A stretch of 51,693 nt of DNA from Thecamonas trahens ATCC 50062. Lineage: Eukaryota > Apusozoa > Apusomonadida > Apusomonadidae. Of the stretch, positions 41,301-49,366 are shown piece after piece. The notes under the pieces are model-generated. The model was not told the origin of the DNA. It did not search any database and worked only from the letters and a program-made list of their open reading frames with translations. Position numbers and translations under genes: made by a program. The DNA is taken from NCBI RefSeq assembly GCF_000142905.1, contig NW_013657657.1, forward strand, positions 404,703 to 456,395. The letters run 5' to 3'. Every line of letters starts with the position of its first letter. Within the stretch, counting starts at the first letter, position 1.

Positions 41301-44300
41301 CGACTCGGTGCTGCGGATGAAGCTCGTGGAGCAGGTCGGCTTCCCGCTGGTCGAGGGCGTGGGCCTCGAGTCGACGATGGGCCCCGAGTGCGAGACGCTG
41401 ACCTTGGTGGGTGACTACACCGATCTGCCGTTCATGATCGACAACCTTGCTCGCGGCCACACCTTTGATTGGCCCGGGCAGGTCAAGCCGGTGTGGCAGC
41501 GACACTACGTCCAGTCGGCCGAGGCGTTTAATGAGCTTCTCTCGGTTGCTCCGCGCCCGAACCTTGTCCTCGACGCGATCGATTCCCAAAACCTGGCCAA
41601 CTTGCTGCAGACGTACCCGGATCCGGCGTTTGCCCACCGCGTGGCCAAGAACCTCACCGCTCACCAGTTTAGCACGGTCATTGCGGGCCTCAGCGAGACT
41701 GACGCGCACTTGATCCCAACCTGGATGCACGAGGCAAAGTGCCACGCCAGCTGGGTGCTCGTCGTCGACGTGTGGGCCCGGGACGGCGGTGATGCCAAAA
41801 TCGAAGAGCTCTTGGCCGACATTAGCCTCTCGCTCGGGGTTATTCTCATGTGGGCGGCCGAGAACGCCGCGCCATTTGCACGCGTTGGCTCGCTGGCCGA
41901 GGCTGAGGCTTGCGAGGCCAAGCTCATCAGCTCACTTGTTCAGCTTGTCCACTCACTCTTTTCCGACTCGCCGGCGAGCGATGGCGATGTCATGACACCG
42001 CCGTTTGTGGCGCTTTTCCGATCGTGCTTTGCCCCGCTGCTGGGCGAAGTTCTGACTTGCCTCGCCGAGGAGGGGGCATCTGAGAAGGCAGCGGCTCTTG
42101 CGCTTGTCTGCGCCAACGGCGAGTACCCGACCCCAGAGACATGGCCGTCGGCGGTCAAGATCATTGGGCGGATGCTGCACAACAACGCGCTCCCGCAGGA
42201 CTCGGAGCTCGAGGTGCAAGGTGTGCTTGATCTGCTCATTGATGACAGCGGGGCATGGCCGTCACTGGTGCTTGCGGGCGCTGAACAGATGAGCAAGAGC
42301 ATAGCCGCGATGGCAATCCAGCTCATCGGCAGAGTGCTCAAGATGCAGAGTCTGCCGCGAGTGTGGCAGATCGCATTCTGCCGCGGCGGCGAGCTGGTCA
42401 AGAAGGCGATGGGTGAGACAAGCATGCCAGATTTGCGGCGGCGACTGGATTCTGCCATCAAGGAGCTCCCGGCAGCGGCCATCGATATTGGCAAGCACAA
42501 GCTTGAGGAGGAGATCGTGGGCCTCAAGGCTCGGCACGTTGAGGCAGCAAGGATGCGGATGCAGCGGCGGAGAGATGTGGTCGAGTCGGCGTCCGCCATC
42601 TCATACCAGGCGCAGATGAAGTACATGGATCGGGCGGGGCTAAGCTCGAGCGACAAGGGCCATCGGCGGATCACGCAGTTCTACAACAACTACGCCTTGG
42701 CCGAGCCGTCCGAGTGGCCAGACGAAGAAGCCAAGGCGTGCAAGAACCCAGCGGATGCCAAGTTTGACCTCGGCCGCCCGGGCGCCTTTGTTGGCCGACG
42801 CATTGTGCTCGGCGTCTTCCTCCGCCGCACGCTAGCCAGCGGCGCCAGCTTTGAAGAAGATCTCGCCTTGTTCAAGATCGCTCTGGAGGCCAAGGGCTTT
42901 GTCTACGAAGTCATCCATGATGAAAACGTGTTCGCCGACCGCCTCCTGGGCGGGAACGTCGACGAGGCGTGGCTCATCTCGGGCTCGGCGAACAACGTGT
43001 ACAAGAAGTATCCGACCGAGGACGGGCGGTCGGCGATGTGGACCAAGCTGGCACATGCGTGCCTCGTGCACCATCTAGCAGGCAAGGGGCTGTATCTTGG
43101 CGCCGATGAAGATCCATACTTGGCGCACGCCAACGTGGTGCTCTCAGCGCTCTATGCCACCGCTGATGTGGCCGGATCAAGCAGCGGCGCGCGCGCGGTG
43201 CCTTACTTTGCTGGAAACGACCCAGGCCAAGCCATTCTTGAGCCCAAGGGGACGCCCGGTAAGGACGACGATGCCACGTTTAGCACGGGTCTCTTCCTCA
43301 CCACGGGCCTGCAGCAGATCTTCGAGGGTGTGACGGTCTCATCAGTGCTTGGCCTCTCGGGCGTGAGTGCCGTGCTCCACCCAAAGCTGACGCCCAAGAA
43401 CACGATCGCCTGCCGCGAGAGCCACAGGATCAGGGACGGGATACACGGGCGCATCTTTATGGACGGCGGGTACACCAAGCTGCTGAACGGCGAGTTTAAG
43501 GAGGCTGGAACGGAGCGGATGGTCGGTAACGTGGCAGTTTGGCTGCTCAACATCGACCCTGTGGTCAAGCTCAACAAGAAGCACGGGTTCCGGCTGCGAC
43601 CTGTTTTGGATGACGGCGCGCGGGCCGAGTGGGAGGCAGTGATGGAGAAGGCGAAGCAAGTTGCCGATGCGCGGATGGCGACGTGGGTTCTCGAGGCGCC
43701 CGTGCCGAAGGTTGTTCCGGTCGACATCGTCTTTTCTATCGACGCCTCCTCCTCGATGAGGGGTTCCGGGCTGGCTGCAGTCACCTCCTGGGCCAAGAAC
43801 TTTGTCGATCGACACAGCCGCCGCTTTGATGTGGGCGAGAAGAAGCCGCGCGGGGCGGTGCCGCGCTTTGCCATCGTCACCTTTGCCGGCCCTAATGGTA
43901 TGCACTCGAAGCGGATCTCAGGCTTTGACGACTCGACGAAAACGATCAAGACGAAGCTAGACTCGCTCAAGGCTAGCGGCATGACCAGCTACAGGACGGG
44001 TCTTGGGCTCGCCCACGAAGTCATTGCGGAGGACGCGTCCAACGACGGACGGCGGGCGTATGCAGTGGTCTTCCTCACGGATGGGCAGCCGTCCCATTGG
44101 GATACCGAGATGGAAAGCGTCCACTTGATCCGCACCGAGCTTGAGACGCAATTCAGCGCCAAGATTGTGACGGTCTCGATGGAGATCGCGGCAGATGCCA
44201 AGGCGATCGTGCATGAGCGGCTGACGCACGTGGCTTCGCTCCGTGAGGGGGCAACGGTGGGCAGCACGAACTTGGACGACTACTTGGTGATCGACACCAC

Positions 44301-44397
44301 GTTTGCGGACATGGGCGACGAGTTTGCATCGCAGGTCATGAACCTGGTTGCACCGGACGACGCTCGCGCTTTGCCCGGGTCGAGTGGAGGCGAGTGA
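38335..44397 (+). CDS. P-loop NTPase, GATase-like and VWA-domain giant protein
   Basis: An intact 2020-residue frame from ATG 38335. The N-terminal 600 residues are unrecognised and include two hydrophobic stretches (about residues 210-252) that could be membrane-associated. A P-loop NTPase follows: Walker A SSPGAGKTYT (Lys693), Walker B ILIVDEYHRL (about 738-747) and a sensor-like VVMIGNR. A long helical middle leads to a module at about 1480-1750 with AWLISGS, GKGLYLGADEDPY and GYTKLL...GTERMVGNVAVWLLN, which I read as a class I glutamine-amidotransferase/PfpI-like fold. A C-terminal VWA domain (about 1795-2010) has an intact MIDAS motif DASSS (1803-1807) and the later TDGQPS. The whole suggests an ATP-dependent remodelling or sensing protein with a metal-dependent adhesion/scaffold domain; the biological role is unknown. 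The last 62 bp overlap the opposite-strand hydrolase gene. Confidence 0.8.
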   Translation: MPGFFSTTEVRPANTSGSGSARRPGLGGVGAAVEAGPTRTALEKNHSDTTVIFADNLLAITSAADSPRGVALLQCVGSGGTMYNVKPRMCLLGQPTRAKVFVATENEDWVFGLDRAEAIRNITSRLGLHDAVAEDLYEKREFDQSYESHDAAWKAINGSRGATTIVLRNALLSRRQGTVVSYNRNASNSSSWTIHLVAAHGIDADRRLARPGLLGLLTVGAVLSLHINSELGNLLWCIAFSGAASAGIAGYASPTIIPSSKSPEERAKFIRIARMLPDADWDAVHTAVAEIGSSILDKRPLPGFVTNSAELKSAVDNSTARQAPLTAELHALFADQRWQLLNRLVNAEQSRALAKELEAIALPADDHHEHRSTTGRVETLFLAPKTTAVFAPVSSPDLIGLLLNEDLAGGDAKKDESALSMVEWIEKVISLPLTHHGLIQWILGVAAGGGRRDMEAFEAMDELTVVEKIATFCLAQQCPNAMTADVLRGTFKLPPQIEAFAFRVNGQYGIHVISSLKHSTMRELGFPMVEVDVSWLVASSFQDQELYSEIVRHFSPETLFVYVRGLESIPDRTVKWLAEYTRRAIFHYVMLEDTVTVFNHCEDRDRMCTRHAIPRSLAEERLVPTSTAAKRVLALVPYTPIDSAAAGISHIRGAEMSFNSALNATWEGELAKMLQPNSGVNVAVVISSPGAGKTYTVTVMRKKRGAAVVPIIDASSPDLVRVSLKSWLDNHLGDTAEILIVDEYHRLDEYQKASLFDWIHLTLLAQPHLKVVMIGNRHSAYDDRLIEDFSAASKMTTELLWCRLSIAKAVTGITPAINSHKQGIFLTIYFTAARNLFGDEAISLRNRSDLLAMAAQPTISVSNLAALVLDKMPTIGECFAALFACEVVELTERVVLDMDKRGASSTPGEYDMYAAEVRKMALSEWIPRRGNEKPEALLVGAAVLSSDTLSYPELKVASRSELHPGGLLMAWAKMTCDEADSIAAKVFKYDSVLRMKLVEQVGFPLVEGVGLESTMGPECETLTLVGDYTDLPFMIDNLARGHTFDWPGQVKPVWQRHYVQSAEAFNELLSVAPRPNLVLDAIDSQNLANLLQTYPDPAFAHRVAKNLTAHQFSTVIAGLSETDAHLIPTWMHEAKCHASWVLVVDVWARDGGDAKIEELLADISLSLGVILMWAAENAAPFARVGSLAEAEACEAKLISSLVQLVHSLFSDSPASDGDVMTPPFVALFRSCFAPLLGEVLTCLAEEGASEKAAALALVCANGEYPTPETWPSAVKIIGRMLHNNALPQDSELEVQGVLDLLIDDSGAWPSLVLAGAEQMSKSIAAMAIQLIGRVLKMQSLPRVWQIAFCRGGELVKKAMGETSMPDLRRRLDSAIKELPAAAIDIGKHKLEEEIVGLKARHVEAARMRMQRRRDVVESASAISYQAQMKYMDRAGLSSSDKGHRRITQFYNNYALAEPSEWPDEEAKACKNPADAKFDLGRPGAFVGRRIVLGVFLRRTLASGASFEEDLALFKIALEAKGFVYEVIHDENVFADRLLGGNVDEAWLISGSANNVYKKYPTEDGRSAMWTKLAHACLVHHLAGKGLYLGADEDPYLAHANVVLSALYATADVAGSSSGARAVPYFAGNDPGQAILEPKGTPGKDDDATFSTGLFLTTGLQQIFEGVTVSSVLGLSGVSAVLHPKLTPKNTIACRESHRIRDGIHGRIFMDGGYTKLLNGEFKEAGTERMVGNVAVWLLNIDPVVKLNKKHGFRLRPVLDDGARAEWEAVMEKAKQVADARMATWVLEAPVPKVVPVDIVFSIDASSSMRGSGLAAVTSWAKNFVDRHSRRFDVGEKKPRGAVPRFAIVTFAGPNGMHSKRISGFDDSTKTIKTKLDSLKASGMTSYRTGLGLAHEVIAEDASNDGRRAYAVVFLTDGQPSHWDTEMESVHLIRTELETQFSAKIVTVSMEIAADAKAIVHERLTHVASLREGATVGSTNLDDYLVIDTTFADMGDEFASQVMNLVAPDDARALPGSSGGE

Positions 44398-45058
44398 GTT
44401 TGCGGGCGATGGCTCCGAGGGCGCGGGCAAAGCGGGTGGCGTAAAAGAGCGATGGATCGATGGTCTCCTCGCGCCACGTGAGGATCTTGACGACGGCGGC
44501 CGATGTGAGCGCAGTAAGAAAGTAGCGGGCGCCCTTGTGTCCAGCGTATAGATGGCCGAGGCTCTCGTCGACAGCCCAAGAGATGAGAACGGGCGCGGTG
44601 ATCGTGGCGAGGACGGATGGCGGCGGAGCGACAGGATGGACGACAACAACGGCATCGACTGTGCGCGGGGCGGCTGCAGCGTACTCGAGGGCGGTCCGGC
44701 CGCCGACAGATCGGCCGCCGAGAACGAGCCAGGCGCGCGGTGTCAGGGCGTCGAGGACTGTGTCGAGGACGGTGGCGACGGCGTGGGTCGAGCGGAAAGC
44801 GCGGCGTGAACCAGACGACGCGCCGTAGCCGGGCATGTCGACCATGACGACAGAAGCGTTGTGGATGAGAGGGAGACTCGCCCATGCCTTCCAGGATGAG
44901 CCCCGACCGTCGCCGTGGAGCAGCAGGACGAGCCCGGCATTGTGGGCAGTGTCCGGCGCGGGCAGACGGACGAGATGGATGTCGCCGTGAGCAGTGGCCA
45001 CAAAGGCACAATCGCGGACGGGGTCGTCGTCTAAGGGAAGCCAGGTGAGAGCAGACAT
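44336..45058 (-). CDS. Alpha/beta hydrolase (small, possibly ABHD14-like)
   Basis: A 240-residue protein from ATG 45056-45058. It shows the fold's landmarks: oxyanion segment LLLHGDGRGSSWKAW, strand-turn VVMVDMPGYGAS, nucleophile elbow GGRSVGG (Ser117), a likely acid Asp164 in WAVDES and a candidate His174. No signal peptide is visible, so it is probably cytosolic. Size and motif spacing recall ABHD14, but the substrate cannot be inferred. Its last 20 or so codons are antisense to the end of the VWA gene. Confidence 0.75.
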   Translation of the reverse strand: MSALTWLPLDDDPVRDCAFVATAHGDIHLVRLPAPDTAHNAGLVLLLHGDGRGSSWKAWASLPLIHNASVVMVDMPGYGASSGSRRAFRSTHAVATVLDTVLDALTPRAWLVLGGRSVGGRTALEYAAAAPRTVDAVVVVHPVAPPPSVLATITAPVLISWAVDESLGHLYAGHKGARYFLTALTSAAVVKILTWREETIDPSLFYATRFARALGAIARKLTRLHSTRAKRERRPVQPGS

Positions 45059-45340
45059 GACAGATGGAGGAAAAGGCAGTGATGATGGTGCACCGGAGGG
45101 AGGGAGCGGGTTTTAGGGCAAGGAGGAGTTGTCGGAAGGAATGGGAAGGAATTCCGGATTTGGTGTGATGCGCGCGCCGGCAATGTGCGAGATAGCCATC
45201 CTCGCTTGCCGGGACAATATCTGTCACCATGCAGTCCTCGCCTCGGCCTACATCATGACGATTGTGTAGACGGGGACACAGCGTTCATTGTAGAGATCGA
45301 CCAGCAGTGGCACGGGCAAATGCTCGAGCACGGACATGGC
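45059..45340. other. Intergenic region upstream of the hydrolase
   Basis: These 282 bp lie between the hydrolase start codon and the stop codon of the membrane protein, both on the minus strand. I see no gene; the hydrolase promoter is expected here. Confidence 0.5.
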
Positions 45341-46750
45341 CTACAGCTCAAGATCACCAGGGCCATCGGCGGCAAAGACCTTGTTGTCGGCAACGTCAGG
45401 CATTTCGTCGAGGTTGGGAGGCGCGGCAGCGACCGAGGCCGAGGACTCGGACGGCTCGAGCTCGTAGAACTCAACTAGATCGTCGAGGACCGGGAAGACG
45501 ACGCTCCGGGTCGCCGCCATCTCAACATACTCACCAGCAACGACCCTCAGAATAAGATCCGAAGTACAGACGTTGGTGAGGAATGCATTGGCCAGCGACT
45601 GGAAGAGCATGGCAAAGATCTTGAGCAGGTCAAACTTGTACGACGCCGCTGCGTCACCGATGATCTCCAGGAGCTGGAAGAGGCGATCATTGAGGATGAA
45701 GAAGAGCAGGATGAAGATGAAGGCCATACAGTAGCATGCCTTTTGGGCTCGAGAGACCCGCTTCATGATCTTGGCATGAGTCTCGTGGTCGAGCGCGTGG
45801 ATGAGCCTGCGCCCAAGAATGAGAAATACGGCTTCAGAGAGGACGACAAATAGCAGGGCCAGCGCCATCCACACATCGCCGATGGTCTGGTACGCCGACG
45901 ACGAGAGTGTGTACATGAGCGGGACAAAGAGAATCGGCTTAGACATGGCCAGAAAGCCCGGCAGCGGATGCCATGGCAGAGCAGCCTTGACAATCAAGGC
46001 GCCCTTCTGGATGCCCGGGAAGAGTGAGATGACCACCGGTGCGAGTGTGATGAGCGACCGGACGCCGTAGCCGGCGCCGACCACTGTCTCGATGTTGACC
46101 AGAATCAGATCGTAGAGGTCATTGCAGTTCTTGGGACAGTCCGAGTCCTCCAGCGAGACCAGCTCAGCGCACCGATAGCCCTCGTCGCTGGCCTTGGCCG
46201 ACACGCACAGCGCCGTCACCACGTCCTTGGTCACGCCCTCCTTGGCAAACGCATCCGCAATGTCCACAAGCCGGCGATACGGCACAAGCTGGAGCAGGAA
46301 CGGCAGCGAGAAGGTCATGAGCCAGCAGATCCGCAGCAGCTTGTTCGGCACATCGCGATTCTTCCACTTGAACAGGGCCACACACATGAGCAGCCACGAG
46401 ACGACCAGCACCACCAACTTGATGATGACAATCGCCAGTTCGGTGTTGTACACCGTCTCGAAAATCCGCTTCATGGACTTTTCGGCTTCATCGCGATCCT
46501 GACGCGGCTGATCGAGCGAGAGCACCAGCGAGGTACTCACCAGAATCATGGCCACAAAGAAGCACAGAACCAACAGCAGAATGTTCGAATGCCGCCAAAG
46601 GACAAATGACAGCGAAGCTTTTCCGTTTTCGTGGTCAGCGACATAGCCCATCTCCGACTCAAAGGCCGGCATAGCTTCCCATGAGCCGCAGCAAGCACGC
46701 GCAAGGTGCGAGTGCGGCAAACCTTTCTTCTTTCCGTGTTCCACAGCCAT
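45341..46750 (-). CDS. Polytopic membrane protein of unknown family
   Basis: A 469-residue frame from ATG 46748-46750 (MAVEHGKKKG); a longer version would need a GTG start. It has about seven to eight hydrophobic segments, for example SNILLLVLCFFVAMILV, AIVIIKLVVLVVSWLLMCV, VWMALALLFVVLSEAVFLI and CMAFIFILLFFIL. Between segments 3 and 4 is a Cys-containing loop (CVSAKASDEGYRC...DCPKNC) that may be disulfide-bonded on the non-cytoplasmic side. The C-terminal tail is acidic. I see no transporter, channel-pore or GPCR signature and do not recognise the family. Confidence 0.75.
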   Translation of the reverse strand: MAVEHGKKKGLPHSHLARACCGSWEAMPAFESEMGYVADHENGKASLSFVLWRHSNILLLVLCFFVAMILVSTSLVLSLDQPRQDRDEAEKSMKRIFETVYNTELAIVIIKLVVLVVSWLLMCVALFKWKNRDVPNKLLRICWLMTFSLPFLLQLVPYRRLVDIADAFAKEGVTKDVVTALCVSAKASDEGYRCAELVSLEDSDCPKNCNDLYDLILVNIETVVGAGYGVRSLITLAPVVISLFPGIQKGALIVKAALPWHPLPGFLAMSKPILFVPLMYTLSSSAYQTIGDVWMALALLFVVLSEAVFLILGRRLIHALDHETHAKIMKRVSRAQKACYCMAFIFILLFFILNDRLFQLLEIIGDAAASYKFDLLKIFAMLFQSLANAFLTNVCTSDLILRVVAGEYVEMAATRSVVFPVLDDLVEFYELEPSESSASVAAAPPNLDEMPDVADNKVFAADGPGDLEL

Positions 46751-46987
46751 CGCTTCCGGACACACGTTGGAGACAAGTGGATGTAAGCTTCAGTGTCAAC
46801 GCTGTGCCCCCGCACGTCTCTCCGGTGTCACCCGCGCCTCACCAACCCACGCTGTCAGTGCGGGACTGAACCACAACGGAACAAAGTGTTGCGATTGTGC
46901 GGACTTTCAACCTAGGCTGACCATGCACCGACCATGCACCTATAGTTAGTATTTGCAGATCACCTTCTGCCCCGATAGTGGTTAGTG

Positions 46988-47095
46988 TGGGCCGGTAAGC
47001 GCTTGTGCGTGGTCACTATGTGTTGTTCCTGCTTGCTTGCTGATGCTGATGATGCTGATGCTGTTGTCGTCCGCGCCCGTCCGCATTCAACCAAA
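46988..47095 (+). repeat. Duplicated upstream element, copy 1
   Basis: Matches 47320-47440 imperfectly at an offset of about 331 bp. The shared core is GCTTGTGCGTGGTC, followed by TTGCTGATGCTGATG-type sequence. Confidence 0.6.
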
Positions 47096-47319
47096 ACTCG
47101 GCCGACGATAGCATGCCTACGATCTCCAGCGCCACAAGGAACTATCGCGACGCGAACCTGTTGGATTGGCATCATGGAGATCATTGTCATGGTGGATGTC
47201 GGCGAGCGTTTGGAGTCGCGTTGCATGGCGGCAGGGACAGGACGGCCAACTGCAGGCGAGTGCGACAATGCGAGGTCAGCCTCTGCCCGGAGTGTGGCTC
47301 GTGCGTATTGTCATCGTGG

Positions 47320-47440
47320 CGGGCTGGTAAACGCTTGTGCGTGGTCGCTTCGGGTTGTTGATGCTTGCTGATGCTTGCTGATGTTTGCTTACGTGCTGAT
47401 GCTGATGCTGCTGCTGCTGCTGCTATCGTCGTCGGCGTGG
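47320..47440 (+). repeat. Duplicated upstream element, copy 2, with CTG run
   Basis: Second copy of the element at 46988-47095, expanded by TGCTTGCTGA repeats and a CTG trinucleotide run (about 47400-47425). Confidence 0.6.
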
Positions 47441-47591
47441 TGTGACCGACTGCAGACGCGACATATGACTGGCGGCATGCGACAGGAGACCGAGGACAGG
47501 TAATACGCAACCGACAACAGGCTAGCAAGCAGACACCGCACTCGACTGTGCCATACGCACCCTACCACAACAGAGCATAGTCTACAAAGAC

Positions 47592-48002
47592 ATGGCCATG
47601 GAGCTTGACGGTGGGTCGGAGAAGGCGGTGAACAAGTGCGCGGGCAAGGTGAGCCAGTATGTGACGGTCTTGGCCAACGAGCCGTCGTTAGGATTGATGA
47701 GAGTGAACGAGCACATCGCCAAGGCGACTCCAGAGCTGTTGGACAGGATGGAGAACGTTGATGGAGCTACAGATGGCATTGCTGCTGGAGTTGTCGACAT
47801 TGAGTATGCAGGAGAGGCTGTCGAGACGCTGCTGGCGTCGGCGACCGTCTTCGACTCCATCTCGGGCTACATCTCCAGCGCGGCAGGAGCAACAGCGTCG
47901 ATACTCTCCGAGCAAAAGGCAAGGAAGAAGCGCGGCGAAAAGGGCGGGCTGCCTGTGGCCCTTCCAAGCGAGCCGTATGTGCCGCGGGCGGAGCGATCGT
48001 GA
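47592..48002 (+). CDS. BORCS8: BORC complex subunit 8 (BORCS8/MEF2BNB family)
   Basis: A 136-residue protein from ATG 47592. Residues about 18-90 follow the BORCS8 pattern closely: VLANEPSLGLMRVNEHI, then PELLDRM, then VVDIEYAGEAVETLL and VFDSISGYISSA; the human protein is of similar size. BORC recruits Arl8 to lysosomes and controls lysosome positioning on microtubules, with BORCS8 as a small helical subunit. No intron is needed. The Lys/Arg-rich tail is specific to this organism. Confidence 0.85.
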   Translation: MAMELDGGSEKAVNKCAGKVSQYVTVLANEPSLGLMRVNEHIAKATPELLDRMENVDGATDGIAAGVVDIEYAGEAVETLLASATVFDSISGYISSAAGATASILSEQKARKKRGEKGGLPVALPSEPYVPRAERS

Positions 48003-48052
48003 ACTGCTCACGTTGCAGACCGCGCCGCGCTCAACAAGGCAATGCAAGGCGG

Positions 48053-48220
48053 ATGCGCTACGTTGAGCCGGAGTCTTTCAGCGACATCATGCCCAACTTG
48101 CCCGAGGGCCCCTGCGCGCTTGCCACCGCAGCCGAGAAGTGGGACGCGCTGACAGCCATTAGCAGTGGTGGGAAGCGAAAGCACGAGCGAGAAGATGCGG
48201 GCCAAACGTCAAGAAGATGA
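48053..48220 (+). CDS. Small unassigned open frame downstream of BORCS8
   Basis: A 55-residue frame (MRYVEPESFSDIMPNL...) with codon use like the real genes here (mostly G/C third positions, GAG/GCC-rich) and a basic C-terminus. I do not recognise it. The stretch just upstream also reads well in another frame (ADRAALNKAMQGG at about 48015-48053), so this may be the end of a small gene interrupted by another missing base rather than an independent protein. Confidence 0.3.
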   Translation: MRYVEPESFSDIMPNLPEGPCALATAAEKWDALTAISSGGKRKHEREDAGQTSRR

Positions 48221-48499
48221 AGCAGGCTAAACAGCCAAAAGTGCAGGCCGGGTTGTGGATGGATGGGCTGTGATGCTAGCTGGGGCAGGCGGGTGGCGGA
48301 ACTGTAGCGACCCTGAGTCTGGCATTCCAGCTGGAGCGAGCGTGCTGGGCAACAGCGGCAGGCTGGATGGCCACGTCCCGTGGTTCCGCTACTGGATCAA
48401 CCAAGCATCTATGGTCTGCAGGCCGATACCAGGCGCGGCCTGTTTGCGGCGCGGAGTATGGGTTCGGCCATGCTGACCCCGCATGGGCCTGGTCAGCAG

Positions 48500-49160
48500 C
48501 TAATCGTCATCGCGGAGGAGCGGTAGAAGCGGGCTCGTCGCCATATTCTCGCGGCGCGAGTTCGAGGCGCCCGTCCCGCCGTCCGCAGCATGCCACACCC
48601 GGATCATCTTGTCCCACGACCACGAATTCAGGACAGACAGCTGGCCATTCGCACTCGACAGCGCAATCACACCGTGCACACCAATGCTGGTGCCTGGTTG
48701 GTGGCAGGATATACCACCGCGCAGTCATCAAGCTCCTTATCGCCCGGCAGCACAGGCAAGGTTTGCGACTGTGACCCGTTCCACGATGCAATAGGCAGCA
48801 GCGCAGGTAGAAGTTGTGCCGCCAACAGAGATGCCGGCGCCTGCTCGTCAAACTCGTCTCCGGGACCGAGATCATAAGTTGCGACACATGCAAGCTCAAC
48901 GTCGACTTCTCCCGCTGTCGAGGCGCCCCGCTGCGTCAAGCACGGCGCGCGTTCCGGTCGAGTGCGGCGCGGTCGAGCGCAGCGCCAACGGCTGCGTCGA
49001 GCAGCGCCTCCTCTTCGACGCAGGGCTCTGTTGCGCGCACAAGCCAGGGGATTTGGGAAAAGCGCATTCAGCGCGCCGCCGCGACGCGCGAGGCCTTGCT
49101 CGAGATCGTGGGTAACACAATGACGAGCCGGTAAATCCGTCCGCCAGCCTCGACGCATTC
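48500..49160 (-). pseudogene. Fragment of a WD40-like C-terminus, frame interrupted
   Basis: The last part, ending at stop 48502-48500, reads VHGVIALSSANGQ followed by SWSWDKMIRVWHAADGG. This is a recognisable WD40 blade with the terminal W-D...V-W pattern. Upstream on the same strand a second frame (to about 48680) reads DDCAVVYPATNQAPALV and appears to join it after a one-base shift near 48671-48690. Before about 48800 the evidence for coding is weak. It could be a decayed gene near the repeat region, or the last exons of a multi-exon gene whose upstream part I cannot resolve. Confidence 0.4.
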
Positions 49161-49366
49161 AGGAGCGCCACCGAGCCTCCCCACCGCGCCCTATCATGAG
49201 CTGGTAGTCAACATCTTGTGCCACGTCGGATGGGCGCCCTTACTATTGAACACCGCCACCCTCACTTCGCCGCCCACGAGTACATACTCTGGTACCGCGA
49301 TGTGCCAGCAGCCCCGCCCGCCCAGCGCCGCCACCCGCCCGCACTTCAAACGCGCGAAGAGGTTGT

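Larger units (their letters stand above)
46751..47591. other. Divergent intergenic region with a partial duplication
   Basis: These 841 bp lie between the divergent starts of the membrane protein and BORCS8 genes. They contain two related segments (about 46988-47095 and 47320-47440), each starting with GGTAA(G/A)CGCTTGTGCGTGG and running into CTGATG/CTG microsatellite sequence. No convincing coding sequence is visible. Confidence 0.6.

Noticed and set aside
45110-45125. Isolated TTTTAGGG motif as a telomere-like repeat
   Set aside because: It occurs once inside an intergenic region between ordinary genes; no array is present.
47113-47361. Cys-containing small protein upstream of BORCS8
   Set aside because: It spans the duplicated non-coding element and CTG repeats; codon use differs from the genes and there is no recognisable motif.
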